A stretch of DNA of 64,000 bases from an uncultured Prevotellaceae bacterium (GTDB lineage: Bacteria > Bacteroidota > Bacteroidia > Bacteroidales > Bacteroidaceae), in contig CACZZQ010000002.1 in NCBI GenBank assembly GCA_902785695.1, positions 1 to 64,000 on the forward strand, written 5' to 3'. Made by a program: the position numbers and the translations under genes. A model generated the notes under the pieces. The model saw only the letters and a list, made by a program, of their open reading frames with translations. It was not told the DNA's origin and ran no database searches. How positions within the stretch are numbered: position 1 is the first letter of the stretch; every line of letters begins with the position of its first letter. Below are positions 44,855 through 51,758 of the stretch, in pieces.

Positions 44855-44894
44855 CTGCTATTAATTGGAATAACCAAATTTCTTTAGTATTTTT

Positions 44895-45464
44895 TCACGG
44901 ATTCTGCACCGAGAGGATGCCACGGTCCGGATAATAGGTCACGCGCTTGTATTGTTCCAGTGGTCTGCCCGCATCGCCTTTCACTGTGCTGTACTCGCTG
45001 TATATGTTGTATATCCGCTTACATTTCTCGCACTTGAGTTCCTGTGGATTATCGGCCCAATGGAGTTCGCTGTTGAAGTCGCAGTTGGGACACTGAAGGT
45101 CGTAGGCGCAGAGCACACCGCTATAAGTACGCCCGATAACGAGTCCGCGTTTCCTTCCCATCCTGACATAATTACTGTTGCTATTGCCAACAGCATTCGA
45201 GATAGTCAGGTCGAGGTCTGTCTGGTCAAAAGATCCCTGATTAGGTGTCAGTTTCAGATGATAGACACCTTTTTCCATGACGGCTTTCACAATACAGAAA
45301 TCGCCCCCTGCACCTGATACGGCGCGTGTCAGCGCACTGGTGGGAAAGAGCGAGGCTTGGAAAACGAAATAACAGGTTGCCGAACTGTACTGGTTGTCAG
45401 CCTCACATGCACAACAAAGCAATGCAATGCTTAATGCATAATGCTTAATGCTTAATATCTTCAC
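44895..45464 (-). CDS. Predicted lipoprotein with zinc-ribbon-like C-terminal domain
   Basis: A 189-residue protein starting at a GTG that overlaps the argH stop (GTGA). The signal ends in CCACE (lipid-anchored Cys near residue 18-20). The C-terminal half has two Cys pairs (DLQCPNCDF and LKCEKCKRIYN) in a layout like a Rieske domain whose His ligands are missing, so a zinc ribbon is more likely than an Fe-S cluster. The hydrophobic core of the signal peptide (SIKHYALSIAL) is encoded by a 7-base repeat array. The function is unknown. Confidence 0.7.
   Translation of the reverse strand: MKILSIKHYALSIALLCCACEADNQYSSATCYFVFQASLFPTSALTRAVSGAGGDFCIVKAVMEKGVYHLKLTPNQGSFDQTDLDLTISNAVGNSNSNYVRMGRKRGLVIGRTYSGVLCAYDLQCPNCDFNSELHWADNPQELKCEKCKRIYNIYSEYSTVKGDAGRPLEQYKRVTYYPDRGILSVQNP
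45427..45455. repeat. Heptad array encoding a signal peptide (site H5)
   Basis: Four 7-base units (AAGCATT, AAGCATT, ATGCATT, AAGCATT on the minus strand) form codons 4-13 or so of the lipoprotein gene at 44895-45464. Confidence 0.75.
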
Positions 45465-46795
45465 TTCTCAAGCAACTTAGCTTCTGCCTGTTCCACGCGC
45501 TCGAATCCAAAGCCCTTTAGCGTCTGTTGCATCAGCTCCGCTATCTGATCGTTCATCAGGTTGCCGATGCTACCTTCATGGGTGTGATGGATAGCCTTAT
45601 TTGGTGTAAAGCGGCCTGCTTCGATATCAAGTCCCACTTTCTTGTAGGCATCGCGGAACGGCATTCCGTTGGCAGCCAGCCGGTTAACCTCCTCGACAGA
45701 GAACATCGGGTCATAGCGTGGGTCATCCAGGATATGATCGTTCACCTCAATGCGGTTGATGATATAGGCCGTCATGCGCAAGCAGTCGAGCAACTCGTCG
45801 AAGGCAGGCAGGAAAACCTCTTTGATAATCTGCAGGTCGCGGAAATAGCCTACGGGCAGGTTGTTCATCATCAGCGTGATCTGCTGAGGAAGACTCTGCA
45901 GTTTGTTGGACTTAGAACGAATGAGTTCAAAGACATCGGGGTTTTTCTTGTGAGGCATGATGCTCGAACCTGTGGTGCATTCCTTGGGGAGCTTTACAAA
46001 ACCGAAGTTCTGACAGTTGAACATACAGGCATCGAAGGCCAATTTCGCCATTGTACCGGCAATGGTGGCAATGGCAAAACCTACGTTGCGCTCCATTTTG
46101 CCACGTCCCATCTGTGCATACACCACGTTATAGTCCATGGAGTCGAATCCCAGCAGGTCGGTGGTCATCTGACGGTTCAGGGGGAACGAGGAGCCGTAGC
46201 CCGCAGCCGAGCCAAGGGGGTTGCGATTTGTCATCTTATAGGCGGCCTGCAAGAACAGCATATCATCGGCCAAAGACTCTGCGTATGCTCCAAACCACAG
46301 TCCGAACGACGATGGCATAGCAACTTGAAGATGAGTGTAACCTGGCATCAGCACGTCCTTGTATTGGTTGCTCTTGGCAATGAGCTGGTCGAAGAGGTCC
46401 TTCACCGCTTCTGCTACCAATTGCAACTGATGACGAGTAAAGAGTTTCAAATCCACCAACACTTGATCGTTACGTGAACGACCCGAGTGAATCTTCTTAC
46501 CCATGTCGCCCAACTTACGGGTGAGCATCAGTTCCACTTGTGAGTGGACATCCTCAATACCATCCTCAATGACGAACTCGCCACGCTGTGTCTGTTCGTA
46601 GATATTCCTTAACTCAGCCAACAGTACGGGCAGCTCTTCTTTTCCGAGCAGTCCGATACTCTCGAGCATGGTAATATGAGCCATGCTTCCCAGTACATCA
46701 TACGGTGCCAGATAGAGATCCATCTCGCGGTCTCTGCCCACGGTGAAGCGTTCTATCTCGCTGTTTATCTCAAAGTCTTTTTCCCAGAGTTTCAT
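45461..46795 (-). CDS. argH: Argininosuccinate lyase ArgH
   Basis: Splits argininosuccinate into arginine and fumarate, the last step of arginine synthesis. The 444-residue protein has the superfamily signature GSSIMPHKKNPDVFE (about residue 278), HSGRSRNDQVLVD near 103 and PGYTHLQVAMP near 151. Length is normal. Its start codon is followed upstream by the decayed heptad element at 46796-47226. The downstream lipoprotein gene overlaps it by four bases. Confidence 0.96.
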   Translation of the reverse strand: MKLWEKDFEINSEIERFTVGRDREMDLYLAPYDVLGSMAHITMLESIGLLGKEELPVLLAELRNIYEQTQRGEFVIEDGIEDVHSQVELMLTRKLGDMGKKIHSGRSRNDQVLVDLKLFTRHQLQLVAEAVKDLFDQLIAKSNQYKDVLMPGYTHLQVAMPSSFGLWFGAYAESLADDMLFLQAAYKMTNRNPLGSAAGYGSSFPLNRQMTTDLLGFDSMDYNVVYAQMGRGKMERNVGFAIATIAGTMAKLAFDACMFNCQNFGFVKLPKECTTGSSIMPHKKNPDVFELIRSKSNKLQSLPQQITLMMNNLPVGYFRDLQIIKEVFLPAFDELLDCLRMTAYIINRIEVNDHILDDPRYDPMFSVEEVNRLAANGMPFRDAYKKVGLDIEAGRFTPNKAIHHTHEGSIGNLMNDQIAELMQQTLKGFGFERVEQAEAKLLEK

Positions 46796-47226
46796 ATAGG
46801 AGTGAAGAGTGAAGAGTGAAGAGTGAAGAAGGTTTAGCTCGGCGGCCCGAAGGGGAAAGCCAATTTGCTACCGCAATACGTCAAAAATCATCTCACACCC
46901 TTTATTGTATGTTATTATTTTTCTTTATCGTCTTTATTGATGAGACCAACATGGCAATAACTTCGTTGCAATCATAGGTAAGACTGTTGAATCCATTGTC
47001 ATCTAAGAAACCTGTGTCATGTAATAGGTTTTACCAATTCATTGTCTCATTTGCTTCTTTGAGAGCTATGTGAAGTTTTGATGAGAAGTCTGAAGGACTT
47101 TGTGCAAACTCTGATTCATGAACATTTGCAGAATAACTTTTTATATGCAGTGGGTCACCTTCTCTTCTGTAGTTTGTCATAACAGCGGTAGCAAATTCTT
47201 CATTCTTCACTCTTCATTCTTCACTT
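46796..47226. mobile_element. Decayed heptad element with four-helix-bundle cargo (site H6)
   Basis: Left arm 46801-46876: four AGTGAAG heptads, about 33 extra bases, then core AATTTGCTACCGC. Right arm 47185-47226: the inverted core GCGGTAGCAAATT, then TTCTTCATTCTTCAC-type heptads. Between them lies a broken four-helix-bundle gene (46902-47180). The element spans exactly from the SRPBCC stop codon to the argH start region, the same placement as the intact element at 8518-8977. Confidence 0.72.
46902..47180 (-). pseudogene. Four-helix-bundle protein remnant
   Basis: The minus strand reads SYSANVHESEFAQSPSDFSS, then KLHIALKEANETMNW, then an in-frame stop, and after a frame change EVIAMLVSSIKTIKKNN. 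This follows the intact protein at 8554-8925 (IGANIAESRNAQSTADF, KLSIALKESDETLFW, ELVKILVSSINTLKKKQ). About 40 N-terminal residues are missing, and there is at least one nonsense change and one frameshift. Confidence 0.85.
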
Positions 47227-47638
47227 ATACATAAGGAACCTGTGCCAGTGCGTCGGCAATTTTCTCCACACCATCTTGAATAGGACCGCTTACCATGGCA
47301 GCCAGCATGAAGGGAATGTCGGCCTTCACCGTGACCTTCATCTTCGAAGCGTTCTCGTTGACAGGGAGTACCTGAATCCAGAGGTTAAAGGGCATAGGCG
47401 ACTGAGTTGTCTCGAACTTCACGCACTTAGGTTCTTCACGCTCTACGATGCGCAGGGTAATCTGGCCTACAGGGTCTACATTGATGGTGACAGAGTCCTG
47501 GTCGAACGAGAACTCTTTGAGCTTATCCTCAGGGATGCGGTCGCGTACACGCTCCAGATTACTCAGGTCGCTGATATTGCGATAGACGGCCTCCTGTGAA
47601 TAAGGCACCTGCTTAATGCTACTTTCAAATTTCTTCAT
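47225..47638 (-). CDS. SRPBCC-fold (START-like) protein
   Basis: A 137-residue protein with the helix-grip pattern of SRPBCC proteins. It starts with FESSIKQVPYSQEAVYRNIS, typical of small Bacteroidota family members, followed by alternating strands (LRIVEREEPKCVKFETT, MKVTVKADIPFML) and a C-terminal helix. Such folds bind hydrophobic ligands; no ligand is evident. It follows pyrE by about 10 bases and is probably co-transcribed. Confidence 0.75.
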   Translation of the reverse strand: MKKFESSIKQVPYSQEAVYRNISDLSNLERVRDRIPEDKLKEFSFDQDSVTINVDPVGQITLRIVEREEPKCVKFETTQSPMPFNLWIQVLPVNENASKMKVTVKADIPFMLAAMVSGPIQDGVEKIADALAQVPYV

Positions 47639-47647
47639 AACTACTGC

Positions 47648-48277
47648 TTAAATGCCCCATACACTGGGATCTTTTCTCCATTCAGCCAGTACGGCTTTCT
47701 CTTCTTCCTTGATATAGCCCGTCTCGGCGGCCTGCTCGATAACGGCATCGTAGTTGCTCAGGGTAATGAGCTTCACGCCAGCCTCACGGAAAGCCTCCTC
47801 GGCTACGGGGAAACCATAGGTGAACGAGGCTACCATGCCGATGACCTCAACGCCATATTCGCGCAGAGCAGCTACAGCCTTTAGTGAACTGCCACCAGTA
47901 GAAATCAGGTCTTCCACGACGATGACCTTTGAGCCCGTCTTAATCTCACCTTCCACCTGATTGCCCATACCGTGATCTTTCGGCTTCGGACGAACATAGC
48001 AGTAAGGAAGGCCCAGCTCCTCAGCAACCAATACACCCTGAGCGATAGCACCAGTAGCCACACCAGCTACGGCCTCGGCCTCGGGGAACTGCTCCTGAAT
48101 GACGTGACAGAGCTCCAACTTCACGAACGAGCGCAGGCTGGGATGACCCAAGGTCTTGCGGTTGTCAGTATAAATAGGTGATTTCCATCCACTGGCCCAT
48201 GTAAACGGCTCGTTGGGTTGCAACTTGATGGCTTTGATGTCCATCAGTTTCTGAGCGAATTGTTTCTTGATATCCAT
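47648..48277 (-). CDS. pyrE: Orotate phosphoribosyltransferase PyrE
   Basis: Makes orotidine monophosphate from orotate and PRPP in pyrimidine synthesis. The 209-residue protein has FTWASGWKSPIYTDNR at the N terminus, VRPKPKDHGMGNQVEG and the PRPP loop VIVVEDLISTGGSSLKA (about residue 120). It is transcribed from the -7 box at 48301-48308 and leads a short operon with the SRPBCC gene. Confidence 0.95.
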   Translation of the reverse strand: MDIKKQFAQKLMDIKAIKLQPNEPFTWASGWKSPIYTDNRKTLGHPSLRSFVKLELCHVIQEQFPEAEAVAGVATGAIAQGVLVAEELGLPYCYVRPKPKDHGMGNQVEGEIKTGSKVIVVEDLISTGGSSLKAVAALREYGVEVIGMVASFTYGFPVAEEAFREAGVKLITLSNYDAVIEQAAETGYIKEEEKAVLAEWRKDPSVWGI

Positions 48278-48300
48278 AGCGTTATGTTGATTTTTGCCTG

Positions 48301-48308
48301 CAAAGGTA
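48301..48308 (-). promoter_or_regulatory. -7 promoter box for pyrE
   Basis: TACCTTTG on the minus strand, about 24 bases before the pyrE ATG. It is immediately followed upstream by the heptad arm H7. Confidence 0.65.
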
Positions 48309-48317
48309 AGAAAAAAA

Positions 48318-48358
48318 AGTGAAGAGTGAAGAGTGAAGAGTGAAAAATTTGCTGCCGC
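48318..48358 (+). repeat. Solo heptad arm (site H7)
   Basis: Four heptads (AGTGAAG three times, AGTGAAA) and the core AATTTGCTGCCGC, with no inverted partner nearby. It lies between the comF stop and the pyrE promoter and matches one arm of the elements at 7659-7755 and 46796-47226. Confidence 0.8.
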
Positions 48359-48377
48359 TCTTCAATTTTCAGTTTGT

Positions 48378-49079
48378 TTACTCTTTTGTATAACCGATGG
48401 AGAGGACGCTTAGCTTGACACCTTCGGCCTTAGCCAGTTCCTGTCCGCAGGCAATGACGGTGGCACCTGTTGTCACGATGTCATCAATGATGAGCAGATG
48501 CTTGCCTTTGATCTTGTCGGCATCAACCAGCAGGAATGCTTCGTTCACGTTCGCACGCCGCTCCCAGACATTGTCTTGATGAGTCTGGCTTTGTGTGAAA
48601 TGCTGACGCACTACCACTTTATCGTAAACAGGCAGACGTGTGATGTGACTGATGCCACGCGCTACCTGCATACTCTGGTTGTAGCCTCTTTGCCTTTGGC
48701 GCTTGCTTGTGATGGGGACGGGTACTATGGCATCGACATCGTTGAAAAAGCCTGTAGGCTGATGTCTTAGTGCCAACTGTTCGCCAATATCCTCGCCCAG
48801 CATGGCCTGACCGTGGTATTTCAAGTCGTAGATCATCTTGCTGGGATCGGAATGGGGACGGTAGTAGAACCAGGCCGATGCCTTTTCTACGGGGAACTGT
48901 CCCCAAAACAGGCGAGCCATGGGGTTGTCGTAGGGTGACTCCATAAAGGGTGTCACCTCCAATTCTGCATCACAGTCAGGACAGAGAAGCGACTCCTCCG
49001 GCGAGAGTCTGCCACCGCAGATAGCACACCTTCGAGGGGCAATCATGTCCAGGAGACTATTCCAGAAACTCGTCCTCAT
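48378..49079 (-). CDS. comF: ComF-family phosphoribosyltransferase-like protein
   Basis: A 233-residue protein. It has an N-terminal four-Cys zinc-finger-like segment (RRCAICGG ... LLCPDCDAE) and a C-terminal phosphoribosyltransferase domain with LLIIDDIVTTGATVIAC. In competent bacteria ComF aids uptake of DNA; a biochemical activity is not established. The start at 49079 overlaps recX by 23 bases; Met-12 (49046) is an alternative start. Confidence 0.88.
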   Translation of the reverse strand: MRTSFWNSLLDMIAPRRCAICGGRLSPEESLLCPDCDAELEVTPFMESPYDNPMARLFWGQFPVEKASAWFYYRPHSDPSKMIYDLKYHGQAMLGEDIGEQLALRHQPTGFFNDVDAIVPVPITSKRQRQRGYNQSMQVARGISHITRLPVYDKVVVRQHFTQSQTHQDNVWERRANVNEAFLLVDADKIKGKHLLIIDDIVTTGATVIACGQELAKAEGVKLSVLSIGYTKE

Positions 49080-49545
49080 CCTCTACTTCTATGCATTGTT
49101 TGATGATATCCATAGTAAAGCCTCGTCCCAAAGCGAACTTGATGAGCTTCATAGTGAGTTCGTATTCACTTTTTGCCTTGATGCTCTTGCGTTTCTGCTT
49201 CAGCATGGGTCGCAGAATGCTGAGATATTCCTCGTCGTCTACCTCGTCGAGCAGGGGTTTGCTGATATGTTCATCGATACGTTTCATCCATAGGGCCTGC
49301 TCCACTTTGCGCCGTCCCCATTTGTTATAGCGTATCTTGTCGTAGATAAATGCGTGGGCAAAGCGTTCGTCATCTATATATCGCTCTGCAATAAGACGAC
49401 TCATCACCTGTGCCTGTTCCTCTTCGCTGACACCCCATTGTCGCATTTTTTCTATCATTTCCTGCTGACAATGTTCGCTGCGGGCACACAGGTCTGTGAG
49501 CTTCTGGTAGGCCTGTTGGCCCGTCATTACTTTCTTTATAACCAT
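49057..49545 (-). CDS. recX: RecX-family regulator of RecA
   Basis: A 162-residue, nearly all-helical protein with three-helix repeats typical of RecX (LIAERYIDDERFAHAFIYDKIRY with flanking Trp-Gly-Arg in KWGRRKVEQALW). RecX proteins modulate RecA filaments. It overlaps prmC by 10 bases and comF by 23, so prmC, recX and comF form a coupled unit. Met-1 or Met-7 may start it. Confidence 0.88.
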   Translation of the reverse strand: MVIKKVMTGQQAYQKLTDLCARSEHCQQEMIEKMRQWGVSEEEQAQVMSRLIAERYIDDERFAHAFIYDKIRYNKWGRRKVEQALWMKRIDEHISKPLLDEVDDEEYLSILRPMLKQKRKSIKAKSEYELTMKLIKFALGRGFTMDIIKQCIEVEDEDEFLE

Positions 49546-50375
49546 GACTTTGTGAATCGTTGTTTGCCGAACTGGTCATTTCTGACCTCAATGTGTGAAA
49601 ATCCTTCCTCGCTTAGCATCTGTTGCATCTCGTCAGCATATAGTGGGTTGATCTCGAAAAAGAGTTGTCCGCTTGGTTTGAGAGCTCTTGCGGCATAGCG
49701 AGCGATGGCACGATAGAACAGCAACGGATCGTCATCAGGTACAAAGAGTGCCAGTTCCGGCTCATGCTCCAATACATTGCGCTCCATTCCTGCGCGTTCC
49801 TTATTACATATATAGGGCGGGTTGCTGACGATTATATCGAATTGAGAATTGAGAATTGAGAATTGAAAATTGAGGACATCCACTTTCTCGAAAGACACGT
49901 GAACATTGGCACGTTTGGCATTCTCAGATGCTATGCGCAGGGCATCGTCGCTGATGTCCCATGCCGTCACTTCTGCATTCGGTATCTCTGCTGCCAGCGT
50001 GCAGGCAATACAGCCGCTGCCTGTGCCGATGTCGAGAATGTGCCCCTTCCATTTGGAGGGGGTCGGGGGGAGGCTCCATTCACAGAGTTCATAGGTCTCC
50101 GGCCTGGGAATCAGCACGCCTGGCCCCACATGGAACGTCCTGCCCCCAAACTCTGCCTCGCCCAACACATACTGCACGGGTTCGCCCGTCTCCAGTCTTT
50201 GCGCCAAATGTTCCAACTCCTCCTGCCCATCGGCAGAAAGATCATCCATCTTTCCGCAAATAACATCAGTCCACGACAGTCCGAAACGCACGTCAAGTAC
50301 CATGCGGACGATGGCTTTCGCCTCGTCAGCATCATAAACGGTGGTCAGTCTGTGCCAGAATGCATCATAGTTCAT
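49536..50375 (-). CDS. prmC: Release-factor glutamine methyltransferase PrmC
   Basis: Methylates the GGQ glutamine of release factors. The 279-residue protein has the N-terminal helical domain, the SAM motif LDIGTGSGCIACTLA (about residue 115) and the catalytic NPPYI in IIVSNPPYICNKERAG (about residue 186). Two unrelated repeats lie in its frame: a G/C hairpin (50043-50077) just before the SAM motif, coding SLPPTPSKWKG, and a heptad run (49839-49873) just before NPPY, coding NFQFSILNSQF. Both lengthen loops yet leave the catalytic motifs intact. The promoter lies behind hairpin element Q2, which forms its leader. Confidence 0.95.
   Translation of the reverse strand: MNYDAFWHRLTTVYDADEAKAIVRMVLDVRFGLSWTDVICGKMDDLSADGQEELEHLAQRLETGEPVQYVLGEAEFGGRTFHVGPGVLIPRPETYELCEWSLPPTPSKWKGHILDIGTGSGCIACTLAAEIPNAEVTAWDISDDALRIASENAKRANVHVSFEKVDVLNFQFSILNSQFDIIVSNPPYICNKERAGMERNVLEHEPELALFVPDDDPLLFYRAIARYAARALKPSGQLFFEINPLYADEMQQMLSEEGFSHIEVRNDQFGKQRFTKSWL
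49839..49873 (+). repeat. Heptad run inside prmC (site H8)
   Basis: Five units of GAATTGA (the last is AAATTGA) within the prmC coding region, adding or replacing loop residues ahead of the NPPY motif. Confidence 0.85.
50043..50077 (+). repeat. G/C hairpin repeat inside prmC (site P2)
   Basis: CCCCTTCC, then TTTGGAGGGGGTCGGGGGGA and AGGCTCC: same pattern and orientation as P3, P4 and P6. Reads in frame in prmC. Confidence 0.8.
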
Positions 50376-50378
50376 ATC

Positions 50379-50488
50379 CTTCTATATAACTAACCGTTAT
50401 TACAGCTGTTTGTATGGGAGCGCGGGCGTCCTCGCCCGCAATGGTGGCGGGCGAGGATGCCCGCGTTCCCATAGTTTGCTGCAAAGTT
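50379..50488 (-). repeat. Hairpin element Q2 in the prmC leader
   Basis: An inverted copy of Q1 (40249-40358). The hairpin is at 50415-50471, with the conserved tail (TAATAACGGTTAGTTATATA on the minus strand) ending at the prmC ribosome-binding site. The conserved AACTTTGCAGC at the other end forms the prmC -7 box TAACTTTG (50482-50489). The prmC transcript should therefore start with this hairpin. Confidence 0.8.
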
Positions 50489-50500
50489 ATGCCTTTTCTT

Positions 50501-50684
50501 GTGACCGTTGTCTGGTCGTGCAATGACCGAAGCCCGGTCATGCCGTTACCGAAGCCCGGTCATGCCGTGACCGATACCTGGTCATGCAGTGACCGATACT
50601 TGGTCATGTCGTGACCAAGGCCTGGTCATCATGTGACCAAGGCCTGGTCATCGGATGACCAAAAAACGGTCTCCGTTTTGGTCA
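50501..50684. repeat. 22-bp palindromic array T3
   Basis: Seven full 22-bp units from 50501 to 50654 and a final hairpin. Each unit has TGACC-N7-GGTCA, and each junction has GGTCA-N5-TGACC, so the palindromes interlock. The last unit (50655-50684) becomes a perfect hairpin (TGACCAAAA / TTTTGGTCA) that could end transcription of the DUF6078 gene. The array begins about 12 bases upstream of the prmC -7 box. Confidence 0.88.
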
Positions 50685-50707
50685 ATTCGTTTTGATGCGT
50701 AAAAGGC

Positions 50708-51163
50708 TTAGTGGTCGAAGTCGTAGACAGAGGTGTAGTGGTCGAACTCCAGCCCCTCGCTATAGCCCCGGTTACGGAACAGTCCGATGATATGCTCCTG
50801 CTGTGCAGGCGAGAGCAGGCGCCGCCCCAGCTTGTAGCGCGAGTAGGTGCCGTTGCCGCCCAAGTATGCCTTTATGCTGTTGCGCAGCACTAACTCGTCC
50901 TTGCTCTTCACCTCGGCAAAGATCCTGTCGAAGCCCCATGCCATCCGCTTCAGCTCGGCCTTGCGGAAGTGGGGGCAGCTGCTCTTGCTGAGCACGCTGG
51001 GCAGTACGGTGTTCGCCGTGGTCAACTTCTGGTCTATCTGTTCGCCTGCTATCCAGCGCAGGCATTCCGTATGCTTCACACAGGCACTGTTAAAGCAATA
51101 AACGTAGCCAGGAGGCACTTGTCTCTGGTCTATCACAATATCTGTTGTTTCCATTTTTCCCAT
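50708..51163 (-). CDS. DUF6078-family protein
   Basis: A 151-residue protein typical of Bacteroidales accessory regions. Four Cys in the N-terminal half (VYCFNSACVKHTECLRW and SSCPHFRKAE) suggest a bound metal, probably zinc. The C-terminal half is basic and helical (YSRYKLGRRLLSPAQQEHI), as in DNA- or RNA-binding proteins. It has its own -7 box at 51184-51191 and is followed by array T3. The family has no known function. Confidence 0.75.
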   Translation of the reverse strand: MGKMETTDIVIDQRQVPPGYVYCFNSACVKHTECLRWIAGEQIDQKLTTANTVLPSVLSKSSCPHFRKAELKRMAWGFDRIFAEVKSKDELVLRNSIKAYLGGNGTYSRYKLGRRLLSPAQQEHIIGLFRNRGYSEGLEFDHYTSVYDFDH

Positions 51164-51183
51164 TGTTTTAAGTGTACACGATG

Positions 51184-51191
51184 CAAAGGTA
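51184..51191 (-). promoter_or_regulatory. -7 promoter box for the DUF6078 gene
   Basis: TACCTTTG on the minus strand, about 20 bases before the ATG at 51163. Confidence 0.65.
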
Positions 51192-51257
51192 CAATTTATT
51201 TTCCATCTTCTTATTACATTTCCCGTCTTTTTTCATCCAAGATTAGAATATATTTCG

Positions 51258-51265
51258 TATATTTG
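51258..51265 (+). promoter_or_regulatory. -7 promoter box before the amber-interrupted small gene
   Basis: TATATTTG fits TAnnTTTG. It is followed by a leader of about 145 bases with no gene before ATG 51412. The leader may be structured, since CACTTTGC near 51327 can pair with GCAAAGAGTG near 51359. Confidence 0.5.
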
Positions 51266-51411
51266 CACCGTGTTTATCGCAATTTCTACCGTGAGGAATT
51301 TACGGGGCTTCAAAATCGTCACTTTGCGGACTCGGTTGACAGAGGGTTACGACGGGGTGCAAAGAGTGACAAAAAGGGACGGACGGAAAATCAGCCAAGG
51401 CCAAGAATAGC

Positions 51412-51591
51412 ATGAGCCTTTTCAAAGTCGGTGCAGAACAACAAGAGAACGAGGTGCTTGACTACATTCCCGGCGAGGAAGTCATGAGCATCTAGGAAGC
51501 GGCGGACTCCGAGCTATGCTCGCCTGAGCACTTACGGAGCGCAAGAAGCCAAAGGGGCAAAATGAAAAACTGCCGCTACGACAGCCTATAA
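51412..51591 (+). pseudogene. Small gene interrupted by an amber codon
   Basis: ATG 51412 opens MSLFKVGAEQQENEVLDYIP and GEEVMSI, then TAG at 51493-51495. The same frame continues with EAADSELCSPEHLRSARSQR to a TAA at 51589-51591. One C-to-T change (CAG to TAG) would explain the stop. The full 59-residue product is not recognised. Its last four codons overlap leader copy L1. Confidence 0.5.
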
Positions 51592-51740
51592 ACTATAATA
51601 AAGTGGAAAAAATCGTCGAAGTTTTGTTATTCTGCAAAATAATCACTAACTTTGCACGCGAAGCGTGCGAGAACGGGCTACGCCTCAGCAATTCAAGCGA
51701 GCTTGATTGCATTCGGCTTCCACCGTCCTTGCGCCAGAAT
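51577..51740 (+). repeat. Leader copy L1 (shared with the Rpn gene)
   Basis: About 164 bases matching 56044-56246. It includes the stretch ACTATAATAA-x-GTGGAAAAA, TCGAAGTTTTGTT, a -7 box TAACTTTG (51647-51654) and the hairpin GCACGCGAAGCGTGC. Then come GAGAACGGGCT-x-CGCCTCAGCA, GAGCTTGATTGCATTCGGCT and CCTTGCGCCAGAAT. L1 lacks about 40 bases that L2 has after CAGCAATTC. It drives the antitoxin-toxin pair. Confidence 0.85.
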
Positions 51741-51758
51741 TTCTAAAACAGCGTGAAT

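Noticed and set aside
45527..46477. 316-codon plus-strand open frame opposite argH
   Set aside because: Same reason: a codon-bias shadow of a conserved enzyme gene.
50501..50684. CRISPR array
   Set aside because: The 22-bp units are contiguous, with no unique spacers between them, are palindromic across their junctions, and no cas gene is present in the window.
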